Origin: Adhaeribacter pallidiroseus
Lineage (GTDB): Bacteria > Bacteroidota > Bacteroidia > Cytophagales > Hymenobacteraceae
Direction of reading: 5' to 3'
DNA length: 64,000 nt
NCBI RefSeq assembly: GCF_003340495.1
Contig: NZ_QASA01000001.1
Coordinates: 2,232,001 to 2,296,000 of the forward strand
The notes beneath the pieces were generated by a model, which saw nothing but the letters and a program-made list of their open reading frames with translations, was not told where the DNA came from and did no database searches. Made by a program: the position numbers and the translations under genes. Positions 1-8,772 of the stretch are shown piece after piece (within the stretch, counting starts at the first letter, position 1; every line of letters begins with the position of its first letter).

Positions 1-2
1 TA

Positions 3-206
3 GATGAACTGTGGCACGAACCTTTAAAGGCTTGGTTTCCGGAAGGCAAAGATGATCCGAATATTTCGCTAATTAAAGTTACCATTGATCAGGCCGAGTA
101 TTGGGATGCTCCTTCTAGCACTTTGGTTCATTTATACGGCATGGTAAAAGCTACTTTAACCGGCGAACCAGCTCATCCGGGCGAAAATAAAAAGATCAGT
201 TTGTAA
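3..206 (+). CDS. Pyridoxamine 5'-phosphate oxidase-family (general stress) protein, 3' end
   Basis: The gene enters from the left edge; only the last 67 codons are present, ending in TAA at 204-206. The fragment reads DELWHEPLKAWFPEGKDDPN, continues through IKVTIDQAEYWDAP and ends GENKKISL. A W-x-P-x-x-x-AWFPxGxDDP block followed by a QAEYWD block is characteristic of the small FMN-binding split-barrel proteins of the COG3871 general stress group. The family binds flavin in the cytosol; the physiological substrate is generally not known. The N-terminal flavin-contact residues lie outside the window, so activity cannot be judged. A strong hairpin terminator follows directly. Confidence 0.8.
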   Translation, partial: DELWHEPLKAWFPEGKDDPNISLIKVTIDQAEYWDAPSSTLVHLYGMVKATLTGEPAHPGENKKISL

Positions 207-221
207 GTTTACCTATTATCG

Positions 222-249
222 AAAGGGGCGTACAACGCCCCTTTTCTTG
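222..249 (+). terminator. Intrinsic terminator of the split-barrel stress protein
   Basis: Arms aaaggggcg (222-230) and cgcccctttt (236-245) pair over nine bases around a five-base loop (tacaa) and run into a T-rich tail. It lies 15 bases after the stop codon of the gene entering from the left. Confidence 0.85.
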
Positions 250-350
250 TAATTAAGTAAAAGGACAAATTAAAATAGGCATTCTTATGACAAAAATGCC
301 AAGTGAAATGATTGATTATTAATTATGTATAACTTGTTTCGTCTTGATAC

Positions 351-1115
351 GTGTGTCTTGTTACTTGTGTCCATTTACTGAAGTTTATTATCACCTTGCT
401 CCCCTCTTACTCGCCTACGCCACTTACTACTTTAACTTTATTTGGTTTAATGCCCAAACGCGTTCGCTGGGGCCTAGCCCAAATGGGCACTTCACCACGC
501 CAGTTGAAATTAGTACCGGGTATGCAATTTTTTAAATTATTGGGCAGCGGCCAAGGTCAGGTATTTTCTATAAAGCCTGATTTTAATCGTTATGGCTTAT
601 TTGCTACCTGGCACTCCAAAGCAGCTGCCGATGATTTTTTTCAAAAATCGGAATTAATGCAGCTCTACCGCGAAAATTGCCAGGAAATCTGGACGGTGAA
701 TCTGTTGCCGTACAAAGCACACGGTTTATGGGACGGCCTAAATCCTTTTACTACTTTAATTCCGGAACCTAACCCGCAACAACCTATTGCGGTTTTAACC
801 CGGGCTGCCATTAACTGGCGATCTTTGCCTGCTTTCTGGAAAAACGGTACACTCACCAGCCAAGCTTTAGAGAAGGCTTCAGGAGTATTGGCCGCCATTG
901 GTTTAGGCGAATTGCCTTTTGTGCGCCAGGCCACTTTTAGTATTTGGGAAAACCAGGCAGCCATGCAAACTTATGCTTACCAGAATCAGGCACATCGCTC
1001 CGTTATGCAGCGAACCCGCGCTGAAAAATGGTACAAGGAAGAGTTATTTGCCCGTTTTGCGGTGCTTTCCGCCGAAGGCACCTGGAACGGTATTAATCCC
1101 TTATCAAGAATATAA
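351..1115 (+). CDS. Spheroidene monooxygenase-like (CrtA family) protein
   Basis: The conserved part, from about residue 26 (LTTLTLFGL, then RVRWGLAQMG) to the C-terminus, matches the layout of CrtA-type proteins: a WGLAQMG-like block, PGxxFxKLLGSGxGxxFS, FATWxxxxAAxxFF, then WxGxxPF blocks. CrtA proper hydroxylates or oxidises acyclic carotenoids. Bacteroidota homologues have no proven role and no other carotenoid gene lies nearby. The start is unsettled. GTG at 351 opens the frame, TTG at 396 is possible, and the first in-frame ATG at 450 would cut into the conserved block. Length with the GTG start is 254 residues. No signal peptide is convincing. It is a single-gene unit between two terminators. 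Confidence 0.7.
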   Translation: MCLVTCVHLLKFIITLLPSYSPTPLTTLTLFGLMPKRVRWGLAQMGTSPRQLKLVPGMQFFKLLGSGQGQVFSIKPDFNRYGLFATWHSKAAADDFFQKSELMQLYRENCQEIWTVNLLPYKAHGLWDGLNPFTTLIPEPNPQQPIAVLTRAAINWRSLPAFWKNGTLTSQALEKASGVLAAIGLGELPFVRQATFSIWENQAAMQTYAYQNQAHRSVMQRTRAEKWYKEELFARFAVLSAEGTWNGINPLSRI

Positions 1116-1174
1116 ACGGTAAGCACTTTTACTTATAATTCTATTAACGCTAGGTACTAAATGGAATATGCTAC

Positions 1175-1218
1175 AAACAAAAAAAGGTGAACTTACGGGT
1201 TCACCTTTTTTTGTTTCA
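1175..1218. terminator. Bidirectional terminator between crtA-like and SH3-like genes
   Basis: An A-rich left arm ending in ggtgaac (to about 1191) pairs with gttcacc followed by a T-run (from about 1199), with loop ttacgg. The A-run on one side and T-run on the other let it stop transcription from both convergent genes. Confidence 0.85.
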
Positions 1219-1233
1219 TTACGCTCTGCGTTC

Positions 1234-1533
1234 TTAGCGTTTCGCGATGGCTCTGGGTTCTGGTTTATCTTTTAAGTAAGTTAATTCAGAATGTAAAACA
1301 TAACCAACTTTATCGTTCACCTTCACCATTGTCCAATGAGTATTCCATTTGCGAATAAGTTCTACGCGGTCTTCGGTAGTAATCGTGTAAATGACGGGGG
1401 TAGATGTACCTGCTTGTTGAAACATTTTTACATTTTCGTTTTTAACCTGTACTACCATTACGGGCTTATTATCATGAGCCATAACGAAACCTAACTGAAT
1501 AAATAATACGAGAGAAAGAAGGAGCTTTTTCAT
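1234..1533 (-). CDS. Small secreted SH3-like domain protein
   Basis: About 99 residues from the ATG at 1533, which begins MKKLLLSLVLFIQLGFVMA, a clean signal peptide with likely cleavage after VMA. An in-frame ATG 42 bases upstream would add a lysine-rich leader before the signal and is less likely. The mature part (VQVKNENVKMFQQAGTS, RVELIRKWNTHWTMVKVNDK, VGYVLHSELTYL) has the spacing of a bacterial SH3b domain: a first strand, a W-x-K-V turn and a GYV strand. Such domains usually bind cell-wall or protein ligands in the periplasm. The specific role is unknown. Confidence 0.7.
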   Translation of the reverse strand: MKKLLLSLVLFIQLGFVMAHDNKPVMVVQVKNENVKMFQQAGTSTPVIYTITTEDRVELIRKWNTHWTMVKVNDKVGYVLHSELTYLKDKPEPRAIAKR

Positions 1534-1939
1534 AGTTTTAGTTTTTAAGTATTTTGATTTTTTTAATTTTTCCATTGCTAACCAGCTTTTGTTAACTGAT
1601 TTCCTTTAATAGGTTTGCAACGGCTATGCCAAAACAAGAAAAAAGGTCATAACAGCTCAAAATCGCTGTTTTTGCGGGTTTGCTATTATACAACTGTTCG
1701 AAATCGGACGAACGCTGCAATTTTACTGTTCGGTAGCAGCACAGTTAGCAACGACTTACCTAAAAATTAAAACCGCTTGCTGAAGTTACAAACCGGTTTT
1801 TTGCTGTAACAGCTGGTTATTTAAAATAAATTTAAAAATATTTTTTGCGGGCAATTGAGCACTATGGATGTTTTACCACTAAAAACAGAAAGGCCGCTCT
1901 TTGCAGGAACGGCCTTTCTGTTTTTAGTAGTTGTGGCAC
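1534..1939. other. Intergenic stretch with a terminator only
   Basis: About 400 bases between two minus-strand genes. It holds the strong hairpin at 1878-1928 and AT-rich sequence that must include the promoter of the SH3-like gene. No reading frame with coding character was seen. Confidence 0.6.
1878..1928 (-). terminator. Intrinsic terminator of the 1940-2614 gene
   Basis: A perfect stem of about 18 bp: ctaaaaacagaaaggccg on the left (1879-1896) pairs with its complement at 1910-1927. The A-run of the left arm becomes the U-rich tail on the minus strand. The loop is about 13 bases. Confidence 0.9.
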
Positions 1940-2614
1940 TTATTGGCTGATACTGTTATAATGGCTGACAATTAATACCAAATCCCGGGCATTGTCATAA
2001 TCCAGTTTGTTAGCGGAGATAAAAGCTTTCATTTCTTTATTTTGCTTTCCAAAAATTTCTTCTAGATCGCGTTTAGGCTTCCGGAGTGCCACAATGGTGT
2101 TGTCGGGCGTATGCAGGTAAAACAGTTCCTGCACTTGTTCCACAAAACGAGTAGCATTGCCATACCCGTACGGATCATAATATCGTCCGTAGCCGGCGTA
2201 CATAGGCCCGGAGTTCATATTCCGGCGGACAATGGTTTCGCGTTTTACCAAACTAAATCTACCATCATTCAGTTGTTCAAAAAAAGAAGGAGCTTTGTAG
2301 TCGCTGTAATCGTTGCCCCGGTTCCACATATATGGCTTAAACGTTTGGGAAAACCGGCCATCCGAAACCGTAAAACTGGCCACATTCACCGGTGCAAAAG
2401 CTTGTATCGAACCATCCGGCGAAGTAATCCGGACTATATCTTCGGTGCGGTGGTAGGTTAATGGCCCCAGGAGCGTATCACCCGAAGTTAAAATCAGGCG
2501 ACCTTTTGGCCATTCCTGAATATCTACCCGCTGCGCATTCGCGGCAACAGTAATCAAACTCAGACCGAGAAATAAATAAACAAATTTTATGGATTTAGAT
2601 AGCTCTTTCATCAT
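1940..2614 (-). CDS. Secreted hypothetical protein
   Basis: 224 residues (the ATG at 2611 is an equally good start). The N-terminus carries a signal peptide (IKFVYLFLGLSLITVAANAQ) with cleavage after NAQ, as is common in Bacteroidota exported proteins. The mature protein starts with a beta-rich segment (GRLILTSGDTLLGPLTYH) followed by a Tyr/Gly-rich patch (YAGYGRYYDPYGYG) and a charged C-terminus. The ILTSGDTLxG pattern is often seen in uncharacterised periplasmic Bacteroidota proteins. I do not recognise a named family. It is a single-gene unit with its own terminator. Confidence 0.65.
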   Translation of the reverse strand: MMKELSKSIKFVYLFLGLSLITVAANAQRVDIQEWPKGRLILTSGDTLLGPLTYHRTEDIVRITSPDGSIQAFAPVNVASFTVSDGRFSQTFKPYMWNRGNDYSDYKAPSFFEQLNDGRFSLVKRETIVRRNMNSGPMYAGYGRYYDPYGYGNATRFVEQVQELFYLHTPDNTIVALRKPKRDLEEIFGKQNKEMKAFISANKLDYDNARDLVLIVSHYNSISQ

Positions 2615-2843
2615 GGCACACGTGCTTTAAAACCAATTATAATACTCTATTATAACGTTTTTAGAGCAAATTATGACATAGAAAGTGAAGTATTTTTACC
2701 TCACTTTAGTAATTCAGATTAATTTAAAATCATTCTTATTTATTAAACCAAATGCTTGTAAAAAACTTGAATTTAAAACTAAAAAAAGCCTACTATAAAG
2801 CTGTTTTTACTGCTTTCATTCGCATCGGAGCCTGTTTTACTTC

Positions 2844-3401
2844 TTATTTAATGGCGTATTCTTTTAATGTTTTTATACCTACAATGCCTTGGTTAAAAGT
2901 GTAAGTAATTTGTTGCGGATAATCCGGAACATTCCTCGGATCTATTGTTCTAATTTTTTCTACTCCTGCGTACGCATCATTTTTTAAAATTAAGCCCACA
3001 TAACTAAGCTCCATCCTTTTTTTGTATATAACAATATCGTAGGTGCCGGTTATGGAGTGCGTTTCCTGGTAAATAGCTACAGGCAAAAAGTAATTCAGAA
3101 GTAATAAGATTGAAATAAAAGCAGGCACAATAAACGCAAACCGAAGAATTAAGTCTTGTTCAAAGCGTAGGTTTAAAGCTTGCAAATACTTTTGAATAAA
3201 TGGAGTAAAGGTTAATAAACCACCCGTAATCCATAAACCTGCTATTTGCAAGTTGCTTAATACAACAGAAGACCAGATATACCAATAAGTAAGTAAGGTG
3301 GCAAATATGCCGATTACTAAAACCCAAGCGATCACTTCTTTTGCCAACCAGTTGATACGGGCGGACTGATGTTTTGGTAAGGAGTTGGTATTGGTTGCCA
3401 A
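2844..3401 (-). CDS. Hypothetical inner-membrane protein
   Basis: 185 residues with three or four hydrophobic segments: about 22-45 (VIAWVLVIGIFATLLTYWYI), about 50-68 (LSNLQIAGLWITGGLLTF) and 85-110 (LILRFAFIVPAFISILLLL). A soluble C-terminal domain of about 75 residues (SITGTYDIVIYKKRMELSY, then GVEKIRTIDPRNVPDY) probably sits at the membrane face. No family is recognised. It lies downstream of nothing obvious and reads away from the divergent region at 2.6-2.8 kb. Confidence 0.6.
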   Translation of the reverse strand: MATNTNSLPKHQSARINWLAKEVIAWVLVIGIFATLLTYWYIWSSVVLSNLQIAGLWITGGLLTFTPFIQKYLQALNLRFEQDLILRFAFIVPAFISILLLLNYFLPVAIYQETHSITGTYDIVIYKKRMELSYVGLILKNDAYAGVEKIRTIDPRNVPDYPQQITYTFNQGIVGIKTLKEYAIK

Positions 3402-3507
3402 TGGAATAAAATAATAGTATTAAATAATAATTGCTAATGGGTGTTGTTAATCACCAATATATAAAACAAATTATATTAAATAATATTATTTTACTATATT
3501 TTATTTA

Positions 3508-5841
3508 TTAAATATCTGCTGGCAAGCTATCATTCAGCTTTTCGAGTAATTGATCCGTTGAAAGTGAATCTGACTTGGGGGCAGAATAGCGGGGCGTTGG
3601 GCAATAATAATCTTTCCGGATTTTAACCGTGGCTTTAGGGAACCGGCCCATTTTATAAGCCAGATCTTTGGCTTTGTATAGTTTCTCCATAAATAACCCG
3701 AATATGGGTAAAGCGGTTTTGGAGCCTTCGCCGGTAGAAGACGTGCGGAAATGAATGCTGCGGTCTTCACCGCCTACCCAAACGCCCGAAACTAAATCTT
3801 TGGTAATGCCCATGTACCAGCCATCAGAGTAATTAGAGGTAGTGCCGGTTTTACCGCCAATTTCGTTGCCGTTCTTCCACAGATCGTATTCCCATAAGGC
3901 TTGGGAGGTACCGCCGGGTTCTTCCATACCGCCTTTTAGCATGTGTACCATTAAAAACGCTGTTTCTTCACTAATTACTTTTTTCTGCCGGGGGCTAAAT
4001 TGCTGAATAACGTTGCCGTTACGGTCTTCGATGCGGGTAACAAACATGGGATCGCTCCGGAAACCATTGTTCACAAAGGTTCCATAAGCACTTACCATAT
4101 CGTACACCGATACATCACCACCCGAACCTAGGCCAATGGAGGGTACCGATTGCAAGGGCGTAGAAATACCTAAGCGATGCGCATATTGGGCCACCCGGTC
4201 CCAGCCTACTTGCTCGGTAAGCTGCGCCGTGACGGAGTTTACCGAACGCGCCATAGCTTGTCTTAAAGTCATATTAATGCCCGTATACGAACGGGTTACG
4301 TTATCGGGCTGCCACTCCATGGGCTTGCCGTTTTCCACGTATTTAATGGTTATGCGTTCGTCGCGAATGCGGTCGCAGGGAGAGTAGCCATTATCCAGAG
4401 CCGTTAAGTAAACAAACGGTTTAAAGGTAGAACCCGCTTGCCGTTTGGCTTGCCGGACGTGATCGTATTTAAAATATTTGAAATTAATACCGCCGACCCA
4501 GGCTTTAATCTGACCGTTGAAAGGGTCCATGGTCATCATGCCCGCGTGCAGAAACCGTTTGTAATGGCGCAACGAATCTAGGGGGCTTAGGGTCGTATCT
4601 TTTTCGCCTTGCCAGGTAAAAACGGTCATTTTCCGGGGCGTGTTCATCAGCTCATTAATTTTTGTCTGATCGTTGCCGTATAGCCGTTTTAATTTTTGAT
4701 AATATTCCGTGCGATGCGCAATGGTTTCGATGAAGTTCGGGATCTCCTGATCTTTTTCATCTACCCAAGGGTTTTTACCTTTCCAGTGGCGATTAAATTT
4801 TTTCTGCAAATCGCGCATTTTTTCTTCTACTGCTGCCTCGGCCAAGGCTTGCATCCGCGAATCAATGGTTGTGTAGATTTTTAAGCCGCTGGCGTAAATA
4901 TCATATTTATTGTAGCCGGCTTTTTTGTTTTCTTCGGCACACCATTTTTTCACAAAGTCGTTTACGGCGCCTCTAAAATAAGTAGCCGGACCTTCGTAAT
5001 GCTTTTCTACTTTATACTTAAGGGTAATCGGTAAGCCTTTTAAAGAATCAGCGGCAGCTGGGCTAACAATCTGGTACTTGGCCATTTTGTCAATTACAAA
5101 ATTGCGCTTGGCTAAAGCATTTTTAGGGTTAAACTTAGGGCTGTAGCGCGAAGGAGCATTTACCAAACCTACCATCATGGCTGCTTCTTCCGGCTTGAGG
5201 CTATCCGGCGATGTGCTGAAGAAAGTTTTGGAGGCTACTTTAATACCGTAAGAGTTGGAACCAAAATCTACGGTATTCAGGTACATAGTCACGATTTCTT
5301 CTTTGGTATAATTGCGTTCCAGCTGCACCGCCAAGGTCCATTCTTTCGTTTTGCTGATCAGGGTGTTTAACAAGGGAATGTGCCCCAAAGCCCCGCGGGA
5401 ATCATCGGTACGGGTTTTATACAGGTTTTTGGCTAATTGCTGGGTAATGGTACTGCCGCCGCGTTTCTCCCCCCGTAAGGTAAAATAAAATATAGAGCCC
5501 AAGGCTTGGGGATCTATGCCGGAGTGCTGGTAAAAACGCACATCTTCGGTAGCAATTAAAGTTTTAATTAAAATGGGCGAAATTTTAGAATAAGAAACGG
5601 GGCTGCGGTTTTCCGTAAAATATTTGCCTATTAACAAACCGTCGGCGGTATAAAGCTCCGAGGCTATTTCACTACTCGGGTTTTCTAATTTTTCTAAACC
5701 GGGCGAGGAACCAAATAAATACAGGAAATTCACCGACACAAAAACCACGTAAATAAGCAGCAATGCGATACTTACCAGAAAACCCCGCCAAAGAAAATGA
5801 ACACTTTTTTGGTAAACAGATTTATATTGCTTTTCAGCCAT
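3508..5841 (-). CDS. Penicillin-binding protein 1A, bifunctional transglycosylase/transpeptidase
   Basis: 777 residues, normal for class A PBPs. A short cytoplasmic tail and one membrane helix (about 17-43) precede the GT51 glycosyltransferase domain, with catalytic Glu99 in ATEDVRFYQHSGID, RGGSTITQQLAKNLY (127-141) and ERNYTKEEIVTMYLN. The transpeptidase domain has the acyl-serine motif STFK (Ser471, Lys474), SVN (533-535) and KTGT (664-667). It polymerises and cross-links peptidoglycan in the periplasm. All catalytic motifs are intact. It appears to be transcribed alone; a TATATTTAC box near the 5' end is only a partial match to the local promoter type. Confidence 0.95.
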   Translation of the reverse strand: MAEKQYKSVYQKSVHFLWRGFLVSIALLLIYVVFVSVNFLYLFGSSPGLEKLENPSSEIASELYTADGLLIGKYFTENRSPVSYSKISPILIKTLIATEDVRFYQHSGIDPQALGSIFYFTLRGEKRGGSTITQQLAKNLYKTRTDDSRGALGHIPLLNTLISKTKEWTLAVQLERNYTKEEIVTMYLNTVDFGSNSYGIKVASKTFFSTSPDSLKPEEAAMMVGLVNAPSRYSPKFNPKNALAKRNFVIDKMAKYQIVSPAAADSLKGLPITLKYKVEKHYEGPATYFRGAVNDFVKKWCAEENKKAGYNKYDIYASGLKIYTTIDSRMQALAEAAVEEKMRDLQKKFNRHWKGKNPWVDEKDQEIPNFIETIAHRTEYYQKLKRLYGNDQTKINELMNTPRKMTVFTWQGEKDTTLSPLDSLRHYKRFLHAGMMTMDPFNGQIKAWVGGINFKYFKYDHVRQAKRQAGSTFKPFVYLTALDNGYSPCDRIRDERITIKYVENGKPMEWQPDNVTRSYTGINMTLRQAMARSVNSVTAQLTEQVGWDRVAQYAHRLGISTPLQSVPSIGLGSGGDVSVYDMVSAYGTFVNNGFRSDPMFVTRIEDRNGNVIQQFSPRQKKVISEETAFLMVHMLKGGMEEPGGTSQALWEYDLWKNGNEIGGKTGTTSNYSDGWYMGITKDLVSGVWVGGEDRSIHFRTSSTGEGSKTALPIFGLFMEKLYKAKDLAYKMGRFPKATVKIRKDYYCPTPRYSAPKSDSLSTDQLLEKLNDSLPADI

Positions 5842-6516
5842 TCTATAAAGTCAAAATCTACAATAAAGAACAGTTTATACCCATTCCCCGAAAACCGGAC
5901 GTAAATATACTTTATCCTGTTTACATAAACGGATTCGCGTTAGAAAAAATGCCATAGCTGTAAATGTTTGCTCTGTTAACGAATAGGAGTAAATTTTTAA
6001 GCTTTTTACCAAGCGTTTTTAAAAATGGATATAAATAATGAGACCGGAAGGAGTAAAATTTAAAAAAACACGGAGTCTATACCTGACCAATTGGGGAAAG
6101 AAGAATTCTTAAAAAGGTTGGAGTAAGTTGAAGAGGGTGGAATTATAGAAAGCTAAAATCAGCTTACATCTTTTTTGAGCAGGGTAAATTACCTGTGAGT
6201 TTTTATTAGTTATCATTTAGGAGGAAGTAAGTCATAGATCATACGGAAACCCAGACAGTGTAAATACCGGCACTTACTTATTCCTACAATTAATAATACC
6301 TGATCTGAAAAGGTAGATGCGCTATAAAACGTTGTTAACAAACTTACCTTTAGCCGAAAAAATTTAAAAAATCAGCCTGGTTTAACTAAAAGGCAGTTGC
6401 ATAAACGGTATAAATATTTATTAAATTAAGAAGCCGCTGTAAAGAAAAGCCCTCTGAATAATTAAGTCCAGAGGGCTGAGCAATTCATGTGCTAGCCAAA
6501 ATTATTTTTGGAAGGG
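5842..6516. other. Non-coding stretch upstream of pbp1A and downstream of the cytochrome gene
   Basis: About 675 bases. It holds the pbp1A promoter region and, at the far end, the terminator of the 6517-8772 gene. No frame with coding character extends beyond about 25 codons. A short minus-strand stretch near 6220-6285 reads somewhat like the end of a formylglycine-generating-enzyme-type domain (LHCLGFRMIYDL), but this is too short to call. Confidence 0.5.
6448..6477 (-). terminator. Intrinsic terminator of the cytochrome c dehydrogenase gene
   Basis: Arms agccctctg (6448-6456) and cagagggct (6469-6477) form a perfect 9-bp stem. On the minus strand it is followed by a T-rich run (tttcttt). 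Confidence 0.85.
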
Positions 6517-8772
6517 CTATTTAGCCGAAGCTTCCAGGTCGTCGAGGGTCCAGTATTTTTGCCGGTTGGTAGTTTGTGACCTGATTTCTTTTACTTCTTC
6601 GGGTTTTACAATAGGCGCTTTGTTGTACATATCGTTCCGGACATAACTTAAAACGGCGGCAATCCATTCATCCTCGTTATGCCCCATCGCCGGCATTACA
6701 TCCGGATAAGTTTTACCTTCTACCGGGCCGGATAAACCATGCAGTAAAATTCGGATAATGTTTGCTTTTTCCCCGTTAACGCGCTTTGATCGGGAAAGCG
6801 GGGGAGCGACCATATCGTTACTGCCCAAAGCAATACCTTTACCGTCTTGGCCATGGCAAGAAGCGCAAACCTGCTGAAAAATAACGGCGCCTTTGGTCAG
6901 CAAATTTCGGTCGTAAGAACTTAACTTCCGGTTTTCTTCTTTTCTCCGGGCAAGAGCTTCTTCGGTTTTTACCCGGCTTTTTTCTGATTCCGCCAACATG
7001 GGTACGTTGGGATTGCGCGCAATCAGCGCTTGCACCATTTGGCGTCCTTGCTCATTTTTCAGCGTCCGCAGCGACAAGGCCAGTTGAATTTTAACCTCGG
7101 CGTTCGGGTCATTCATTAAAGAATTTAATTGTTGAATAACTTCCGGATCGTTCTTTTTTAAAAATATCTCACTAATCCATACCGCTGTTTTTCTTACCTG
7201 CGCATTGTTGTCTTTTAATGCCTGTAACAAGGTGTTTTTATCAATGGCTTCCAGGCCTTCTAACGTCCATAGCGCATGAATTTTACCTAAATGGCTGGGT
7301 TCTTTCCGCCAAAACAAAAGTTTATCTAACCAGGAGGGTTTTGCCGTGGCTAAATTTTTTAAAGCGGGTACTACCGACAAATCACCGCGCACAATTAATA
7401 GCTTTTGGGCATTATCGCGCCACCATCCGTTGGGGTGGCTAAGGTAGGTTACTAAAGTGGCCGCATTTTCATTCAGCAAGTTGGGTTTATTCGGATCGGG
7501 TTTAAAATCATCGTGCACAATCCGGTAAATACGACCTCGTCCTTTGTTTTTGTCCATTCCTTTAGCTAGAATTTGGGGCCGAATGTAGCTGCCTTCTTTG
7601 GTCCACTCGCTTTCCTGAATAATGCCGTGGTACATATCCACCACGTACAACAAACCATCCGGGCCGGTTGCGGTATTTACCGGTCGAAAATTCATATCGG
7701 AAGAAGCTAAAAACTCGCTTTGTTCATAGGCATTTTGCAAGGAAATTTTGCCATTCTGGTTGATAACTTTGGCCCGGCGAATTAAACGGCCCACCGGCTC
7801 GGGTGTAAAAAAATCTCCCTGCAAATCCTGGGGCAAGCGGTCGCCGCGGAATATGGTTTGTCCGCCACTGGAGGTAAAGTGGTTGAGTGTATTATCTTCG
7901 GGGCGCATTCTTTTCCGGCCGCCTTGGGCATCTACCGTTCCAATAATGGGCCAGGTGGCTAAGAAAGCTTCGTTGTATTGCTCCTTAAAATCCAGGCGGC
8001 CGTAGGCTGGATTTTGCTGAAAAGAAACGGCCGGGCGTTCGGCGCCTCCTGCCGAGAAAAACAAACGGCCGTAATTATCCTGGGCTACGCCCCATTGTCC
8101 ACCCGGATCTTCCACCAAAGAATCGGCCGCGATTATGCCGTTTTTGTACCGGAAACGAATAGGATCCCGGGACACGTAAATGTAATTATCCAGGTTCCAG
8201 ATTAAGCCGCTTTTCTGGTGCTCCAGATTTCGGGTATCTACCAGGTTGTTTTCGTAAACGCGTATTTTTTCGTCCGCTACCCCATCTTGGTTGGTGTCGC
8301 GGTAACTCCACAAATGGTTAGTGTTGGTTTCGTTTACAATTAGCCGATCATCGAGGGGCAAAATCATGCGGGGCAATACCAGATTATCAATGTATACGGT
8401 GGCTTTATCCATTTTGCCATCGTGGTTGGTATCTTCCAGGAGTTTAATCCGGCTGATGGGCTTGTATTTATCGGTACCGTACACATCCAACATGTAAGTA
8501 TTCATTTCGGCTACAAACAACCGGCCGTTTCCATCCCAGGCAATAGCTACCGGTTCCTGGATCATGGGTTCGCTGGCCACCAGTTCCAGATGATAACCGG
8601 GTGGAAGCTGCACTTTTTTTAAACTTTCTTCCGGTGACAAAGGCGCAGAAGGCGGGTCTTTGTCTACTACTTTTCGGACGGGTGCAATGGTTGAAGTGGC
8701 TGGTTCGGGCGTTTTACAAGTAAAAACGAACGCTAATACAACAACACTGAGACTCCAGGATTTTATTTTCAT
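6517..8772 (-). CDS. PVC-type dehydrogenase with HEAT repeats and cytochrome c domain
   Basis: 751 residues. An N-terminal export signal ends at a cysteine (VVLAFVFTCK, Cys19), so it is probably a lipoprotein, though the lipobox is not ideal. Residues about 50-420 form a glucose/sorbosone-dehydrogenase-like beta-propeller (LPPGYHLELVASEPMIQEPV, GRLFVAEMNTYM, VVDMYHGIIQ). About 430-590 are HEAT-like repeats, and the C-terminus is a class I cytochrome c with heme motif CASCH (Cys636, Cys639, His640) and a likely Met ligand in MPAMGH. This architecture is common in Planctomycetes and Bacteroidota and is presumed to oxidise sugars or sugar-derived alcohols in the periplasm, passing electrons to the heme. 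The substrate is unknown. It is a single-gene unit. Confidence 0.85.
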   Translation of the reverse strand: MKIKSWSLSVVVLAFVFTCKTPEPATSTIAPVRKVVDKDPPSAPLSPEESLKKVQLPPGYHLELVASEPMIQEPVAIAWDGNGRLFVAEMNTYMLDVYGTDKYKPISRIKLLEDTNHDGKMDKATVYIDNLVLPRMILPLDDRLIVNETNTNHLWSYRDTNQDGVADEKIRVYENNLVDTRNLEHQKSGLIWNLDNYIYVSRDPIRFRYKNGIIAADSLVEDPGGQWGVAQDNYGRLFFSAGGAERPAVSFQQNPAYGRLDFKEQYNEAFLATWPIIGTVDAQGGRKRMRPEDNTLNHFTSSGGQTIFRGDRLPQDLQGDFFTPEPVGRLIRRAKVINQNGKISLQNAYEQSEFLASSDMNFRPVNTATGPDGLLYVVDMYHGIIQESEWTKEGSYIRPQILAKGMDKNKGRGRIYRIVHDDFKPDPNKPNLLNENAATLVTYLSHPNGWWRDNAQKLLIVRGDLSVVPALKNLATAKPSWLDKLLFWRKEPSHLGKIHALWTLEGLEAIDKNTLLQALKDNNAQVRKTAVWISEIFLKKNDPEVIQQLNSLMNDPNAEVKIQLALSLRTLKNEQGRQMVQALIARNPNVPMLAESEKSRVKTEEALARRKEENRKLSSYDRNLLTKGAVIFQQVCASCHGQDGKGIALGSNDMVAPPLSRSKRVNGEKANIIRILLHGLSGPVEGKTYPDVMPAMGHNEDEWIAAVLSYVRNDMYNKAPIVKPEEVKEIRSQTTNRQKYWTLDDLEASAK

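Noticed and set aside
6220-6285. Minus-strand stretch resembling the end of a formylglycine-generating-enzyme domain (LHCLGFRMIYDL)
   Set aside because: Only about 20 codons, no extension upstream in any frame; could be chance.
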